Positions 1 through 8,095 of a DNA stretch of 21,895 bases are shown in pieces. Source of the DNA: JBCBST01 sp039819115. Its GTDB lineage: Bacteria > Bacteroidota > Rhodothermia > Balneolales > Balneolaceae. The notes under the pieces are model-generated. The model was not told where the DNA came from. It made no database searches and saw nothing but the letters and a program-made list of their open reading frames with translations. Within the stretch, counting starts at the first letter, position 1. Each line of letters opens with the position of its first letter. The position numbers were made by a program, and so were the translations under genes. The DNA lies in assembly GCA_039819115.1 (NCBI GenBank), contig JBCBST010000046.1:1-21895 (forward strand), in the 5' to 3' direction.

Positions 1-51
1 AGTATTTGTAGAAAAAAAATCCCTCCACCTATCAGTGTGCATCCCCTAAAA

Positions 52-84
52 TATAAAAGCTATGTGAATCACATAGCTTTTATA
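52..84 (-). terminator. Long AT-rich hairpin, probable terminator of the lipoprotein gene
   Basis: A perfect 15-base-pair stem (52-66 with 70-84) closes a 3-base AAT loop. It lies 27 bases past the stop codon of the minus-strand lipoprotein gene. Read on the minus strand it is followed by four T residues (48-51). The U-tract is short and the stem is AT-rich with only a few G-C pairs, so termination strength is uncertain. The symmetry would let it also act on the plus strand for a gene lying to the left of the window. Confidence 0.6.
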
Positions 85-111
85 ACGATCATATTCTAAA
101 AAAGGAGGGTT

Positions 112-624
112 TTATTTTGGCAATCCATACCGTTCAGCTACTGCTTCATAATCGGTGTAATCCAGACCTTTTCCGCGGATTTGCTGAGAGGGTGGGATAC
201 TTACAATCCGGAGTATATCACCATTAAACAAATCTACATTCATCGCATTATTACCAGCCACTTCGCCTTCCAGGATGAGATTGAAAATACGCTCATCAAA
301 ATTGTATCTGAGCGTTACCAAATCGTTCTCAAAGGGTACATTCATAGGGAGAGAATGCCACGATGTTTCTCCATTAAATTGCAGGTATCCTAAAACAACA
401 CCTTCGTCAACGGTGGGAATGTCAAGATTGTCCCATCCAAATTCAGCAATCGAGACAAATTCATCTGCATCAACAAAATCTGAGTTCCTTAATTGTATGG
501 TTGCTGAGTAAACCTCATTACCAATTACCTGCACTTCGGTTACTTCTGTTACTTCCGTGATGTCGCAGCTTGTAAGTACCAGCATACTGAGAATGAAAAG
601 AGTGGAAAAGAGTCGTGATTTCAT
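112..624 (-). CDS. Small putative lipoprotein of unknown function
   Basis: I do not recognise a named family. The start at 624 is chosen because GGAGG sits six bases upstream, and because the product then opens with a lipoprotein signal: Lys/Arg at 2-4, a hydrophobic stretch at 5-17 and the lipobox LTSC with Cys20. An in-frame ATG at 690 would add 22 residues ahead of the signal and is unlikely. The mature protein (about 151 residues) begins with three tandem Thr-Glu-Val units at 23-31. After that it looks like a compact beta-rich domain, with alternating hydrophobic stretches such as VVLGYLQF, VTLRYNF and ILRIVSIPP, ending in DYTDYEAVAERYGLPK. It resembles small lipoproteins common in Bacteroidota, from memory of their pattern only. 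The residue after Cys is Asp20+1; in E. coli that would favour inner-membrane retention, but the rule is not established for this group. It has its own terminator and is separated from nuoH by another, so it is likely monocistronic. Confidence 0.7.
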   Translation of the reverse strand: MKSRLFSTLFILSMLVLTSCDITEVTEVTEVQVIGNEVYSATIQLRNSDFVDADEFVSIAEFGWDNLDIPTVDEGVVLGYLQFNGETSWHSLPMNVPFENDLVTLRYNFDERIFNLILEGEVAGNNAMNVDLFNGDILRIVSIPPSQQIRGKGLDYTDYEAVAERYGLPK

Positions 625-685
625 GGTAACCTCCATATGTGTTGTTGAACTGGGAGAAATGTAGGGCTGCGCAAGCATCGCATAA

Positions 686-717
686 ATCACATGAAAGGAT
701 TAGCATACTCATGTGAT
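686..717. promoter_or_regulatory. Inverted repeat upstream of the lipoprotein gene
   Basis: ATCACATG at 686-693 is repeated inverted as CATGTGAT at 710-717, with a 16-base spacer. It lies 62-93 bases upstream of the lipoprotein start, between that gene and the nuo terminator, where the lipoprotein promoter must be. The two half-sites are perfect over 8 bases, as an operator for a dimeric regulator would be. No known operator was matched, and a chance repeat is possible. Confidence 0.3.
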
Positions 718-736
718 AGAGGAAACAGAGCGATAC

Positions 737-764
737 AAAAAAAGGCTGAACGGATGACCAGCCT
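737..764 (-). terminator. Intrinsic terminator of the nuo operon
   Basis: On the minus strand the sequence reads AGGCTG, a 10-base loop, CAGCCT, then seven T residues (stem 759-764 with 743-748; T-tract 737-743, sharing one base with the stem). It begins 6 bases past the nuoH stop codon. This is a classic rho-independent terminator, and it ends the complex I transcript after nuoH. Confidence 0.85.
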
Positions 765-770
765 GGAATA

Positions 771-1805
771 TTAAAAAGCGTGGGTGTATACGTACATTCC
801 TATAGCTATGAGCATAAAGTTAAGAATGCTGATGGGCAACAACCGGCTCCAGCCAAGTTTCATAACCTGGTTAAACTTGAATCGCGGTATCGTCCAGCGA
901 ACCCAGATAAATGTGAATACCCAGAATACGGTCTTGATGATAAACACATGAATATCCAGGAGACCTTTGAGGATGGGGTGCATTTCGGGCAACCAGTACC
1001 CTGCAAAAGGAAGGTGGTACGATCCAAAGAAAAAGGTGGTGATAAGCATGCTTCCAATCACAACGTGCATGTACTCAGCTAAAAAGAACATTCCAAACTT
1101 CATGGAGCTGTATTCCGTGTGAAATCCTCCTACAAGTTCTTGTTCTGCTTCTACTAAATCGAACGGAGTTCGGTTAGCTTCGGCAAAGGCTGCTACAATA
1201 AAAATCACAGCTCCGATTGGGTTGCGAAATATATTCCACCAGTATTCCTGGGAATCTACGATATCGACCAGGCTGAGTGAGCCGGCCATAAGTACCACAG
1301 AAGCAATGGCCATTCCCATGGGTAATTCATAACTAATCATCTGAGCCGCAGCCCGAAGTCCGCCGAGTAAGGAGTATTTACTGTTTGATGACCAGCCTGC
1401 CAGCGTTACACCATACACACCCAACGAGGCAATAGCGAATAAATACAATACACCTGCATTGATATCGGTGATGTAGAGGTTGTCGCCAAATGGTATCACT
1501 GCAATGGTCATCAATGCGGTAGCCACAGGTATCATCGGCGCGATAGCATGAAGCAATTTATACCCGTGAATAGGGGTTACGTCTTCTTTTAACAATAGCT
1601 TAACTACGTCGGCCAGTGGCTGGAGTAATCCTGCAGGTCCCACCCGGTTTGGTCCGACCCGGTTTTGAATGTACGCCGATACTTTACGTTCTGCATATAC
1701 AGTTAATGCAGCAGAGTTGAGCAGGCTGATCAAGGCAATTCCAAAAACGGTTACCCACGTCGGGATAAAAAACCATCCAAAAACGTCTATTCCACCTAGA
1801 GGCAT
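771..1805 (-). CDS. nuoH: NADH-quinone oxidoreductase subunit H
   Basis: This is the membrane subunit of respiratory complex I that forms much of the quinone chamber at the junction with the peripheral arm (ND1 homologue). At 344 residues it has normal length, with about eight hydrophobic segments. Family signatures are clear: AERKVSAYIQNRVGPNRVGP at 38-57, and the conserved acidic loop PFDLVEAEQELVGGFHTEYS at 214-233, which contributes to the proton path near the quinone site. The start lies 4 bases after the nuoG stop, so it is cotranscribed. It is the last gene of the operon here: a strong terminator follows 6 bases past its stop codon. Confidence 0.97.
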   Translation of the reverse strand: MPLGGIDVFGWFFIPTWVTVFGIALISLLNSAALTVYAERKVSAYIQNRVGPNRVGPAGLLQPLADVVKLLLKEDVTPIHGYKLLHAIAPMIPVATALMTIAVIPFGDNLYITDINAGVLYLFAIASLGVYGVTLAGWSSNSKYSLLGGLRAAAQMISYELPMGMAIASVVLMAGSLSLVDIVDSQEYWWNIFRNPIGAVIFIVAAFAEANRTPFDLVEAEQELVGGFHTEYSSMKFGMFFLAEYMHVVIGSMLITTFFFGSYHLPFAGYWLPEMHPILKGLLDIHVFIIKTVFWVFTFIWVRWTIPRFKFNQVMKLGWSRLLPISILNFMLIAIGMYVYTHAF

Positions 1806-1809
1806 CGTC

Positions 1810-3546
1810 TTATTCTTGTATTACGGCTTGTTCGCCAATTGAAAGTTGTATTCCGTTTTCCTGATCCATACGATCATGGGTAAGCTCTTTAAACACATCA
1901 TAGGAAGATGAAACCTGTTGCAGTACAGCTCTGGAAGATCCAAAAGCCAATCCAAGGTCCATATGATCACTGATTTGTTCCAGGATATCCCAAACCGGCC
2001 CGCAGTCTACTTTATTCTCTTCGTTTACCCAGTTATCAAAATTGGTTCCAAACCGATCCAGACGACCTTCAGACATTTCAAGATCCAGTTTTCTGGAGCT
2101 GTATCTCGTCTCTTTTGCAGGGAAAGAGCGTTGTGCCCGTCCCCGAACGTTCACATAGGTAGCCGTATGTTCTGCAATACAGGTAATGGGAATTACTAAA
2201 TCTGCAGCTTTGGTCGTGTCACATTCATTAGTGGCCAACACAATGAAATAGGGAGATTCAAGATCAGAATGACTGAGAACACCACGATCCATCAATTCAT
2301 CGGATAAAACGATGACCACTTTTGCCTTTTTAACATGATCCTTAATGGAAGAGTCGTTTTGTGGGGTAAAGCCCAATGCCTGAACACCGGTAAAATTGGG
2401 AGCTTGATCGTCGGTTAGGAGGAAATCGTCGCCTGCACCTTCAATAAGGTGAGGAATCACAAAGAAATCGTTGACACCCCAGGTTGAGAAAAACTTCATA
2501 AGTGAGAAGTTCTCTTCTACAGAAGCATGTCCACTTCCGATTACAAGTATATCTTCTGGCTTATGTTGGGCCAAGGTCTCTGCAAACGTTTGTATAGCGT
2601 TATTCCATGAAGCTTTGACTTGTTCATTCCCATCCAGCTTTATAGAAGGTCGTGATATTCTGTTCTCATTGAACCTGCGATACGCATCGCGTGCTGAATC
2701 CGGAATCCAATGGTCATTAACTTCTTTATTGAACCTGGGTGTGATGCGAAGAACAAGATTGTCTCGTGTCCAAAGGTCAATGTTATTCCCGTTACCTCCG
2801 GTGATATCGATGCTTGGGGTTTGATTCATTTCCCAGACCCTGGCTTTAAACCGGAAATCGGTAGAAGTAAGTGCTCCGACAGGGCAGATATCAACTGTGT
2901 TTACAGAATACGGGTCGTCAAATACGGTATCAGGAGCTGTAATCGGATAATTCTTATCCCCACGGGATGAAATCGTTAACTGATGGGTGCCTGAAATCTC
3001 TTCGGTAAAGCGAACGCACCGAGTACAATTGATACAACGTTCGGCATCTAATGTGACGCGGGGGCCCAATTCCACGCGTTTTGGTTTATGCACCTTTTTT
3101 ACTTCAAAACGGGAGCCTTCAGGTCCGTATTTATACGTCTGTATTTGAAGAGGGCATTCTCCGGCCTGATCGCAAATAGGACAATCCAACGGATGGTTGA
3201 TCAGGATGAGTTCCATAGTGTCTTTCTGGGCACGGGCAACTTCAGAGCTGGTTTCCTGAGTTTGAATAACCATTCCATCGGAAAGATCAAGACTGCAGGA
3301 AGTCTGCATTTTGGGGAACCAGCGTATTACCCGTTCGCCATTCTCGTCAAGCTCGTATTCACCGGTCTCTCTGCTTTTTACAGGAGTGCCCACTTTTACA
3401 TAACATTGTCTGCAATTCGCCGGGGCAGACATCGAGGGGTGGTAACAGAAAAAAGGGACTTCCTTTCCATTATCCAATATAAATTGAAGAGCCTTTTCGC
3501 CAGGCTCGAATTCGTAGTGTTTTCCGTCAATAAAAACTTCAGGCAT
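1810..3546 (-). CDS. nuoG: NADH-quinone oxidoreductase subunit G, short form
   Basis: This peripheral-arm subunit carries electrons along a chain of iron-sulfur clusters from NuoE/F toward NuoI/B. An N-terminal ferredoxin fold binds a [2Fe-2S] cluster (Cys34, Cys45, Cys48, Cys84). Next come the His/Cys-ligated cluster N5 (His118, Cys122, Cys125, Cys131) and a [4Fe-4S] site (Cys171, Cys174, Cys177, Cys221). The rest resembles the molybdopterin oxidoreductase fold (from about 240: DLWTRDNLVLRITPR). The place where E. coli and Thermus have the extra N7 cysteines reads SIDITGGNGNNIDL, with no cysteine. At 578 residues it is much shorter than the roughly 780-910 of Thermus or E. coli, so the C-terminal domain is reduced. 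It begins 12 bases after the nuoF stop, with no visible Shine-Dalgarno sequence. Confidence 0.95.
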   Translation of the reverse strand: MPEVFIDGKHYEFEPGEKALQFILDNGKEVPFFCYHPSMSAPANCRQCYVKVGTPVKSRETGEYELDENGERVIRWFPKMQTSCSLDLSDGMVIQTQETSSEVARAQKDTMELILINHPLDCPICDQAGECPLQIQTYKYGPEGSRFEVKKVHKPKRVELGPRVTLDAERCINCTRCVRFTEEISGTHQLTISSRGDKNYPITAPDTVFDDPYSVNTVDICPVGALTSTDFRFKARVWEMNQTPSIDITGGNGNNIDLWTRDNLVLRITPRFNKEVNDHWIPDSARDAYRRFNENRISRPSIKLDGNEQVKASWNNAIQTFAETLAQHKPEDILVIGSGHASVEENFSLMKFFSTWGVNDFFVIPHLIEGAGDDFLLTDDQAPNFTGVQALGFTPQNDSSIKDHVKKAKVVIVLSDELMDRGVLSHSDLESPYFIVLATNECDTTKAADLVIPITCIAEHTATYVNVRGRAQRSFPAKETRYSSRKLDLEMSEGRLDRFGTNFDNWVNEENKVDCGPVWDILEQISDHMDLGLAFGSSRAVLQQVSSSYDVFKELTHDRMDQENGIQLSIGEQAVIQE

Positions 3547-3558
3547 AATAAATCGGTA

Positions 3559-4845
3559 TTAGGCTACTGCGTGTACACTTGGTTTACAACGGGCTTCGAA
3601 TTCGTCTCGGAAACGATTTATGGTATATCGGACAGGCCATGCTGCCGCGTCGGCTAAGGCACAGATTGTACGACCTTCCATCTGTGAGCAAAGATCGATT
3701 AAAAGATCCAGGTCACGGATTTCACCATCTCCGTTTTTAATTTTAATCAGAATTTTTTCTAACCAGCCTGTTCCTTCCCGGCATGGTGTGCACTGACCAC
3801 AGGATTCGTGATGGTAGAAGTGTGAAATCCGCCAGAGCATATCTACCATATCCACTGTTTCATCCATTACAATCATACCAGCTGTTCCCATCATAGAGCC
3901 GGCCTCCCGCAGAGAGTCAGAATCCATACACACGCCTTCTAACGAATCTCCTCTGAGGATAGGGGTGGATGATCCTCCCGGAATCAGTCCTTTAATGGAT
4001 TTTCCTCCACGAATTCCTCCGGCAACCTCGTTGATTAAGTCAAGCACAGGTACACCAGAAGGTAATTCGTACACACCGGGTCGGTTTACGTGCCCAGAGA
4101 TACCATACAAAACAGGGCCTGGATGGTTTTCCGCACCTATGCTTTTAAACCAGTCGGCACCATTGTTTATCACACCCGGAACATTGGCCAGGGTTTCAAT
4201 ATTATTAATGGTAGTAGGACGTCCCCATAATCCTTTTTGAGCAGGGAAGGGAGGCTTAACGCGGGGATATCCTCGTTTTCCTTCCAGAGACTCAAGCATG
4301 GACGTTTCTTCTCCGCAGATGTAAGCGCCTGCTCCGCCCGTGCAGTAGAAATCAACACTGAATTCTGTACCGAAGAGCTTGTTGCCGATATATCCTTTTT
4401 TATAGGCATCAGAAAGGGCTTTCTCCATCATCCGGATCCACTCGGTGTATTCGCCACGTATGTAAACGTATACAGTGGTGATTTCCATTGCGTAAGCTGC
4501 AATCAAAGCACCTTCAATAAATAGGTGAGGATTGTATTCGAAAATCTTGCGGTCCTTAAACGTGCCTGGTTCAGACTCGTCGCCGTTACAGGCTAAATAT
4601 CTGGGTCCGCCATCAGGCTTAGGCATGAATGACCATTTCAAACCAGCGTTAAATCCAGCACCTCCGCGTCCTCTGATGTTGGCAGCTTTTACTTCGTCAA
4701 CAACGCGTTCTGGTGACCAGTCGGCTGAGGTGACTACATTTTTAAGTGCGTTATACCCACCATTCTTTTCATAAACCTCAATTTCGTGCAGGTTTTTGAT
4801 ATTAGGAATAATAACCGGTTTATATGATTTCCAATCTACGGCCAT
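3559..4845 (-). CDS. nuoF: NADH-quinone oxidoreductase subunit F (NADH- and FMN-binding)
   Basis: This is the catalytic flavoprotein of complex I: it oxidises NADH at FMN and passes electrons to cluster N3. The 428-residue length is typical. The NADH/FMN site is visible as IRGRGGAGFNAGLKW at 57-71 and NGDESEPGTFKDR at 87-99, with a second glycine-rich segment TGGAGAYICGEETS at 169-182. Cluster N3 is bound by ESCGQCTPCREG (Cys349, Cys352, Cys355) and Cys395. The start is 6 bases after the nuoE stop, within one operon. No residue expected for activity is missing. Confidence 0.97.
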   Translation of the reverse strand: MAVDWKSYKPVIIPNIKNLHEIEVYEKNGGYNALKNVVTSADWSPERVVDEVKAANIRGRGGAGFNAGLKWSFMPKPDGGPRYLACNGDESEPGTFKDRKIFEYNPHLFIEGALIAAYAMEITTVYVYIRGEYTEWIRMMEKALSDAYKKGYIGNKLFGTEFSVDFYCTGGAGAYICGEETSMLESLEGKRGYPRVKPPFPAQKGLWGRPTTINNIETLANVPGVINNGADWFKSIGAENHPGPVLYGISGHVNRPGVYELPSGVPVLDLINEVAGGIRGGKSIKGLIPGGSSTPILRGDSLEGVCMDSDSLREAGSMMGTAGMIVMDETVDMVDMLWRISHFYHHESCGQCTPCREGTGWLEKILIKIKNGDGEIRDLDLLIDLCSQMEGRTICALADAAAWPVRYTINRFRDEFEARCKPSVHAVA

Positions 4846-4851
4846 AGCTGC

Positions 4852-5391
4852 TTATTTTTCATCCTGAAGTAATGGCATTGCTACCGATTCATGTTCAGGT
4901 AACCTATCGTTTTTCAAGTCATCAATAATCTTATCCAGCTTTTCAAAGGTCAGATTATTTACATGTACATCGTTTGTAATCTGCATCATAGGTGCGTACC
5001 CACATGCCCCAAGACATTCTACAGATTGTATGCTGAACATTCCATCTTCCGTTGTTTCTCCGGCTTTAATTCCGAGTTTGTCTTCCAGGTAATGTAGCAT
5101 TTCATACCCACCACAGAGCTGGCAACTGGTTGTTGTACAAACGTCCAGAACATATTTACCCATACGTTCTTTGTAGTACTGAGTATAAAAGGTTGCCACA
5201 CCGTGCACATGCGATTCAGGTAGATCAAGGGTCTGAGCTACCAGTCGCTGTACAGGCGGTTCCACATGACCAAACCGTCGTTGCGCTACCCATAAAGTAG
5301 GTAGCGTTGCTGGCATTACTTCAGGGAATTTGGCTTTGATTTGCTCAATTTCCTTTAAGTCGTCGTCGGTAAATGAATAGGTTTCACTCAT
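4852..5391 (-). CDS. nuoE: NADH-quinone oxidoreductase subunit E
   Basis: This is the 24-kDa-type subunit that pairs with NuoF and holds [2Fe-2S] cluster N1a. It has a helical N-terminal part (about 1-75) and a thioredoxin-like domain. The ligands are Cys85 and Cys90 in CTTTSCQLCGG, and Cys126 and Cys130 in ECLGACGYAPMM. Cys93 is an extra, probably non-ligand cysteine common in this motif. At 179 residues it is of usual size. The stop of nuoD lies only 3 bases upstream of its start, so translation is probably coupled. Confidence 0.96.
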   Translation of the reverse strand: MSETYSFTDDDLKEIEQIKAKFPEVMPATLPTLWVAQRRFGHVEPPVQRLVAQTLDLPESHVHGVATFYTQYYKERMGKYVLDVCTTTSCQLCGGYEMLHYLEDKLGIKAGETTEDGMFSIQSVECLGACGYAPMMQITNDVHVNNLTFEKLDKIIDDLKNDRLPEHESVAMPLLQDEK

Positions 5392-5394
5392 TGT

Positions 5395-6687
5395 CTATTT
5401 GTCAGATTCTCCTAGTACAGGGTCCATTCCACCGATGATAACAACCGTATCGGCAACCATTTCTCCATCAAGCACTTGCTCAAGTACCTGAAGGTTTCGA
5501 AAGGAAGGAACACTTAATTTCAATCTCCAGGGATGGCCGGTGCCGTCACTTTGAATGTAGTATCCGAGTTCACCTTTAGGGGATTCAATGGCATGATAGC
5601 ATTCAGAACCTGTGGGAGGGCATATACCCGTGTCGGTCATCATAAAGTCGTGAATCATGCCTTCCATGGAATAATATACTTCGTCTTTGGAAGGGTAGGC
5701 CTGCTTTGCATTATCGGTACGGACGGGGCCTTTCGGCATTTTCTCAAAGCACTGCTTAATGATCTCAATGCTTTGACTCATCTCTTCCATACGAACGAAA
5801 TAACGCGCCAGGTTATCACCTTCAAGGCGGGTGGGGACCTCAAAATCGACTTCAGAATACCGGGCGTATGGGTTTATAATCCGTTGATCCAACGCATATC
5901 CGGTAGCACGAAGTACCGGGCCGGTAGCCCCCAGATCAAGCGCTTTTTCAGATGGGAGTACACCAACACCTTCATTTCTGTCAATAAAAATGCGGTTTCG
6001 ATCCAACAACTTGTGGTAGTCGGCCAGTTCTTTTGGAAAACCGGTTATGAACTCTTTAATGATGGCAACAGCGCTATCCGTAAAATCGGAGGCAACGCCA
6101 CCAATACGTGAATGGGAAACCGTAAAACGGTGACCAGCTACCTGATCGAATATGTCATAAATCTTTTCACGTTCGCGGAATGTCCAGAGGAAGAATGAAA
6201 TGGCACCGGAATCCATAACCATTGTTCCGAGCCACAGTAAATGAGAAGAAATGCGGGCAAGTTCGCAGCAAATCATCCGTATGTAGTGGGCACGTTCCGG
6301 AACTTCGACGTTTGCAATTTTCTCAACAGCGGTACATAACGCGACATTATTGCTGTATGGGGATAGGTAATCCATGCGGTCGGTGTATGGCATGAATTCC
6401 TGATACGTCTTATTCTCCGCTATTTTTTCAACACCTCGATGCAGGTAGCCGATGTCCAGTTTGGTTTTTTCGATAAGCTCGCCTTTCAACTGAAGAACTA
6501 ACCGCAATACTCCATGAGTAGCAGGGTGTTGAGGCCCCATGTTGAGCACCATTTTGGCATTCAGAGGGTCATCATCATCAATCTCTTCAATAAACGTATG
6601 CTTGTCTTCAAGGCTTCGGTAAATGTCTCTCTGGTGCTGCTCAAAAAATTCTGGTTTTACCTTGGCATCAATTCCTTCGAGTTTCAT
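5395..6687 (-). CDS. nuoD: NADH-quinone oxidoreductase subunit D
   Basis: This 49-kDa-type subunit is related to the large subunit of [NiFe] hydrogenases. With NuoB and NuoH it builds the quinone-binding pocket. The 430-residue length fits a stand-alone NuoD rather than a NuoCD fusion. The hallmark NMGPQHPATHG lies at 49-59, and His54 in it corresponds to the quinone-headgroup histidine of the family. The C-terminus MDPVLGESDK matches the usual DPVxGExD ending. The hydrogenase nickel-site cysteines are absent, as expected. nuoC ends 5 bases upstream. Confidence 0.97.
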   Translation of the reverse strand: MKLEGIDAKVKPEFFEQHQRDIYRSLEDKHTFIEEIDDDDPLNAKMVLNMGPQHPATHGVLRLVLQLKGELIEKTKLDIGYLHRGVEKIAENKTYQEFMPYTDRMDYLSPYSNNVALCTAVEKIANVEVPERAHYIRMICCELARISSHLLWLGTMVMDSGAISFFLWTFREREKIYDIFDQVAGHRFTVSHSRIGGVASDFTDSAVAIIKEFITGFPKELADYHKLLDRNRIFIDRNEGVGVLPSEKALDLGATGPVLRATGYALDQRIINPYARYSEVDFEVPTRLEGDNLARYFVRMEEMSQSIEIIKQCFEKMPKGPVRTDNAKQAYPSKDEVYYSMEGMIHDFMMTDTGICPPTGSECYHAIESPKGELGYYIQSDGTGHPWRLKLSVPSFRNLQVLEQVLDGEMVADTVVIIGGMDPVLGESDK

Positions 6688-6692
6688 GATAA

Positions 6693-7205
6693 CTACTCCG
6701 TATCGGGTGTGGTGTTCGGTAAATCAATGGAGCCCGGGATACCCAACAATGGGAATTCCTTTCTAAGCGGGTGGTATTCAAAATCCTGAGGTAAGTAGAT
6801 ACGTCTCAGGTCAGGATGATTTTCAAAGTATACCCCAAACATATCGTACACTTCCCGTTCATGCCAATTCGCAGAACTCCAGACTTCAGTAGCGCTTCGT
6901 AAGGTTGGGTTTTCTTCCTCAACACGAACCTTAACCATCAACCTTTCACGGTCGCGAAGATTGGTAATGTTGTATACCACCTCAAACCGTTCATCCGAGG
7001 TATACCGATCGATACCAAACACGTCGGTAAGATATACGTAATGTTGTTCCTTCTTAAGGAAAGATAGAATCTCGATGTTGGCATCAGCCTCAATGCGAAT
7101 AAACGTGTCACCAGACGATTGATACACTTCGATTAATTTATCGGTAAACGTATCAGTCAGGGCGTTTACAGTGGCTTGTAAGGAATCGCTTAGTACTAAA
7201 CTCAT
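6693..7205 (-). CDS. nuoC: NADH-quinone oxidoreductase subunit C
   Basis: This is the 30-kDa-type structural subunit of the connecting module of complex I, packed against NuoD. It has no cofactor. The family signature WHEREVYDMFGVYF is at 114-127, followed by HPDLRRIYLP and the conserved HPLRKEFPLLG at 145-155. At 170 residues it is a separate short NuoC, ending in an acidic tail. Its start is 2 bases after the nuoB stop, so coupling is likely. Confidence 0.96.
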   Translation of the reverse strand: MSLVLSDSLQATVNALTDTFTDKLIEVYQSSGDTFIRIEADANIEILSFLKKEQHYVYLTDVFGIDRYTSDERFEVVYNITNLRDRERLMVKVRVEEENPTLRSATEVWSSANWHEREVYDMFGVYFENHPDLRRIYLPQDFEYHPLRKEFPLLGIPGSIDLPNTTPDTE

Positions 7206-7207
7206 AG

Positions 7208-7690
7208 CTAGGCATCTAATAAGACCGAATGCTCGGTTTTAATCTTATCCTGAATTTTCATCAAGGCGTGCAACACTGCATCAGGGCGGGGTGGGCACCC
7301 GGAAACATAAGCATCAACCGGAAGGAAATTATCCACACCCTGTACCACTCCATAGCATCGGTGCATACCACCGGTTGAAGCACAGGCCCCCATAGCAATA
7401 CACCACTTTGGATCCGGCATCTGATCCCAGATTCTCCGGATGGCATGCGACATTTTATAGGTAGCCCAACCGGCAACAATCATAACATCACTTTGACGGG
7501 GGGAGAATCGGAACGCTTCTGAACCAAATCGTGCCACATCATACTTTGGTCCTGCAAAAGCCATCATTTCGATACCGCAACAGGCCAGCCCCATTGGCAT
7601 AGGCCAAACGGCATTAGAGCGGGCCCAGTTGGCTAAAACATCAATTTTTGTGGTTAGATAACCTTCTCCAAGTGCTGATTCAATTCCCAT
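7208..7690 (-). CDS. nuoB: NADH-quinone oxidoreductase subunit B
   Basis: This subunit binds [4Fe-4S] cluster N2, which hands electrons to quinone. Ligands visible are the tandem Cys37-Cys38 in MGLACCGIEMM, Cys103 in GACASTGG and Cys132 in SGCPPRPDAV. The 160-residue length is normal. The start at 7690 gives MGIESALGEG, a plausible short N-terminus. It is 9 bases after the nuoA stop, and no Shine-Dalgarno sequence is evident. Confidence 0.97.
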   Translation of the reverse strand: MGIESALGEGYLTTKIDVLANWARSNAVWPMPMGLACCGIEMMAFAGPKYDVARFGSEAFRFSPRQSDVMIVAGWATYKMSHAIRRIWDQMPDPKWCIAMGACASTGGMHRCYGVVQGVDNFLPVDAYVSGCPPRPDAVLHALMKIQDKIKTEHSVLLDA

Positions 7691-7699
7691 AGTATTACT

Positions 7700-8095
7700 C
7701 TATTCTACAGTTAATGATTTAGCTTTTGTGGATGGCTTAGTGTCCCAATCTAGTGTGCCTTTTTTCAAGGTGTAAAGCAGTCCTACAAAAAGTATAACGA
7801 TAAAGAACATCATAGCGATGAACGTTCCCAGGCCAAGCTCCAAATAGCGCACTGCCCAAGGATAAATAAAGACCACTTCCAGATCGAATACAATGAATTC
7901 CATAGCGACGAGATAGAAGCTGATCGAATATCGCTCTCTGGCTTCGCCAACAGGGTCCATGCCACTTTCGTAAGGCCTGAGTTTGTGCTTATTGGGACGG
8001 TAAGGCCCAAGCACACGGGAGAGTACCATTAGTAGTGATGCCAGTGATATAGCAACTCCGGCAAGGATTAAGATCGGTAAATAGTTGTCGAGCAT
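7700..8095 (-). CDS. nuoA: NADH-quinone oxidoreductase subunit A
   Basis: This is the small membrane subunit (ND3 homologue) at the hinge between the two arms of complex I. Three transmembrane helices are visible (about 5-27, 60-80 and 90-110). The conserved loop PYESG is at 41-45, and FDLEVVF at 70-76 is the ND3 signature in helix 2. At 131 residues it is typical. It is the first gene of the nuo operon. The start at 8095 has no Shine-Dalgarno sequence upstream, like most genes in this window. Confidence 0.96.
   Translation of the reverse strand: MLDNYLPILILAGVAISLASLLMVLSRVLGPYRPNKHKLRPYESGMDPVGEARERYSISFYLVAMEFIVFDLEVVFIYPWAVRYLELGLGTFIAMMFFIVILFVGLLYTLKKGTLDWDTKPSTKAKSLTVE

Noticed and set aside
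3088..3657. Long plus-strand open frame (189 residues) opposite nuoG and the end of nuoF
   Set aside because: It lies antisense to clearly conserved complex I genes, its product has no recognisable domain or sensible composition, and it is explained as the complement of coding sequence.
5533..6111. Plus-strand open frame (192 residues) opposite nuoD
   Set aside because: It is entirely antisense to a highly conserved gene with no start signal or family features.
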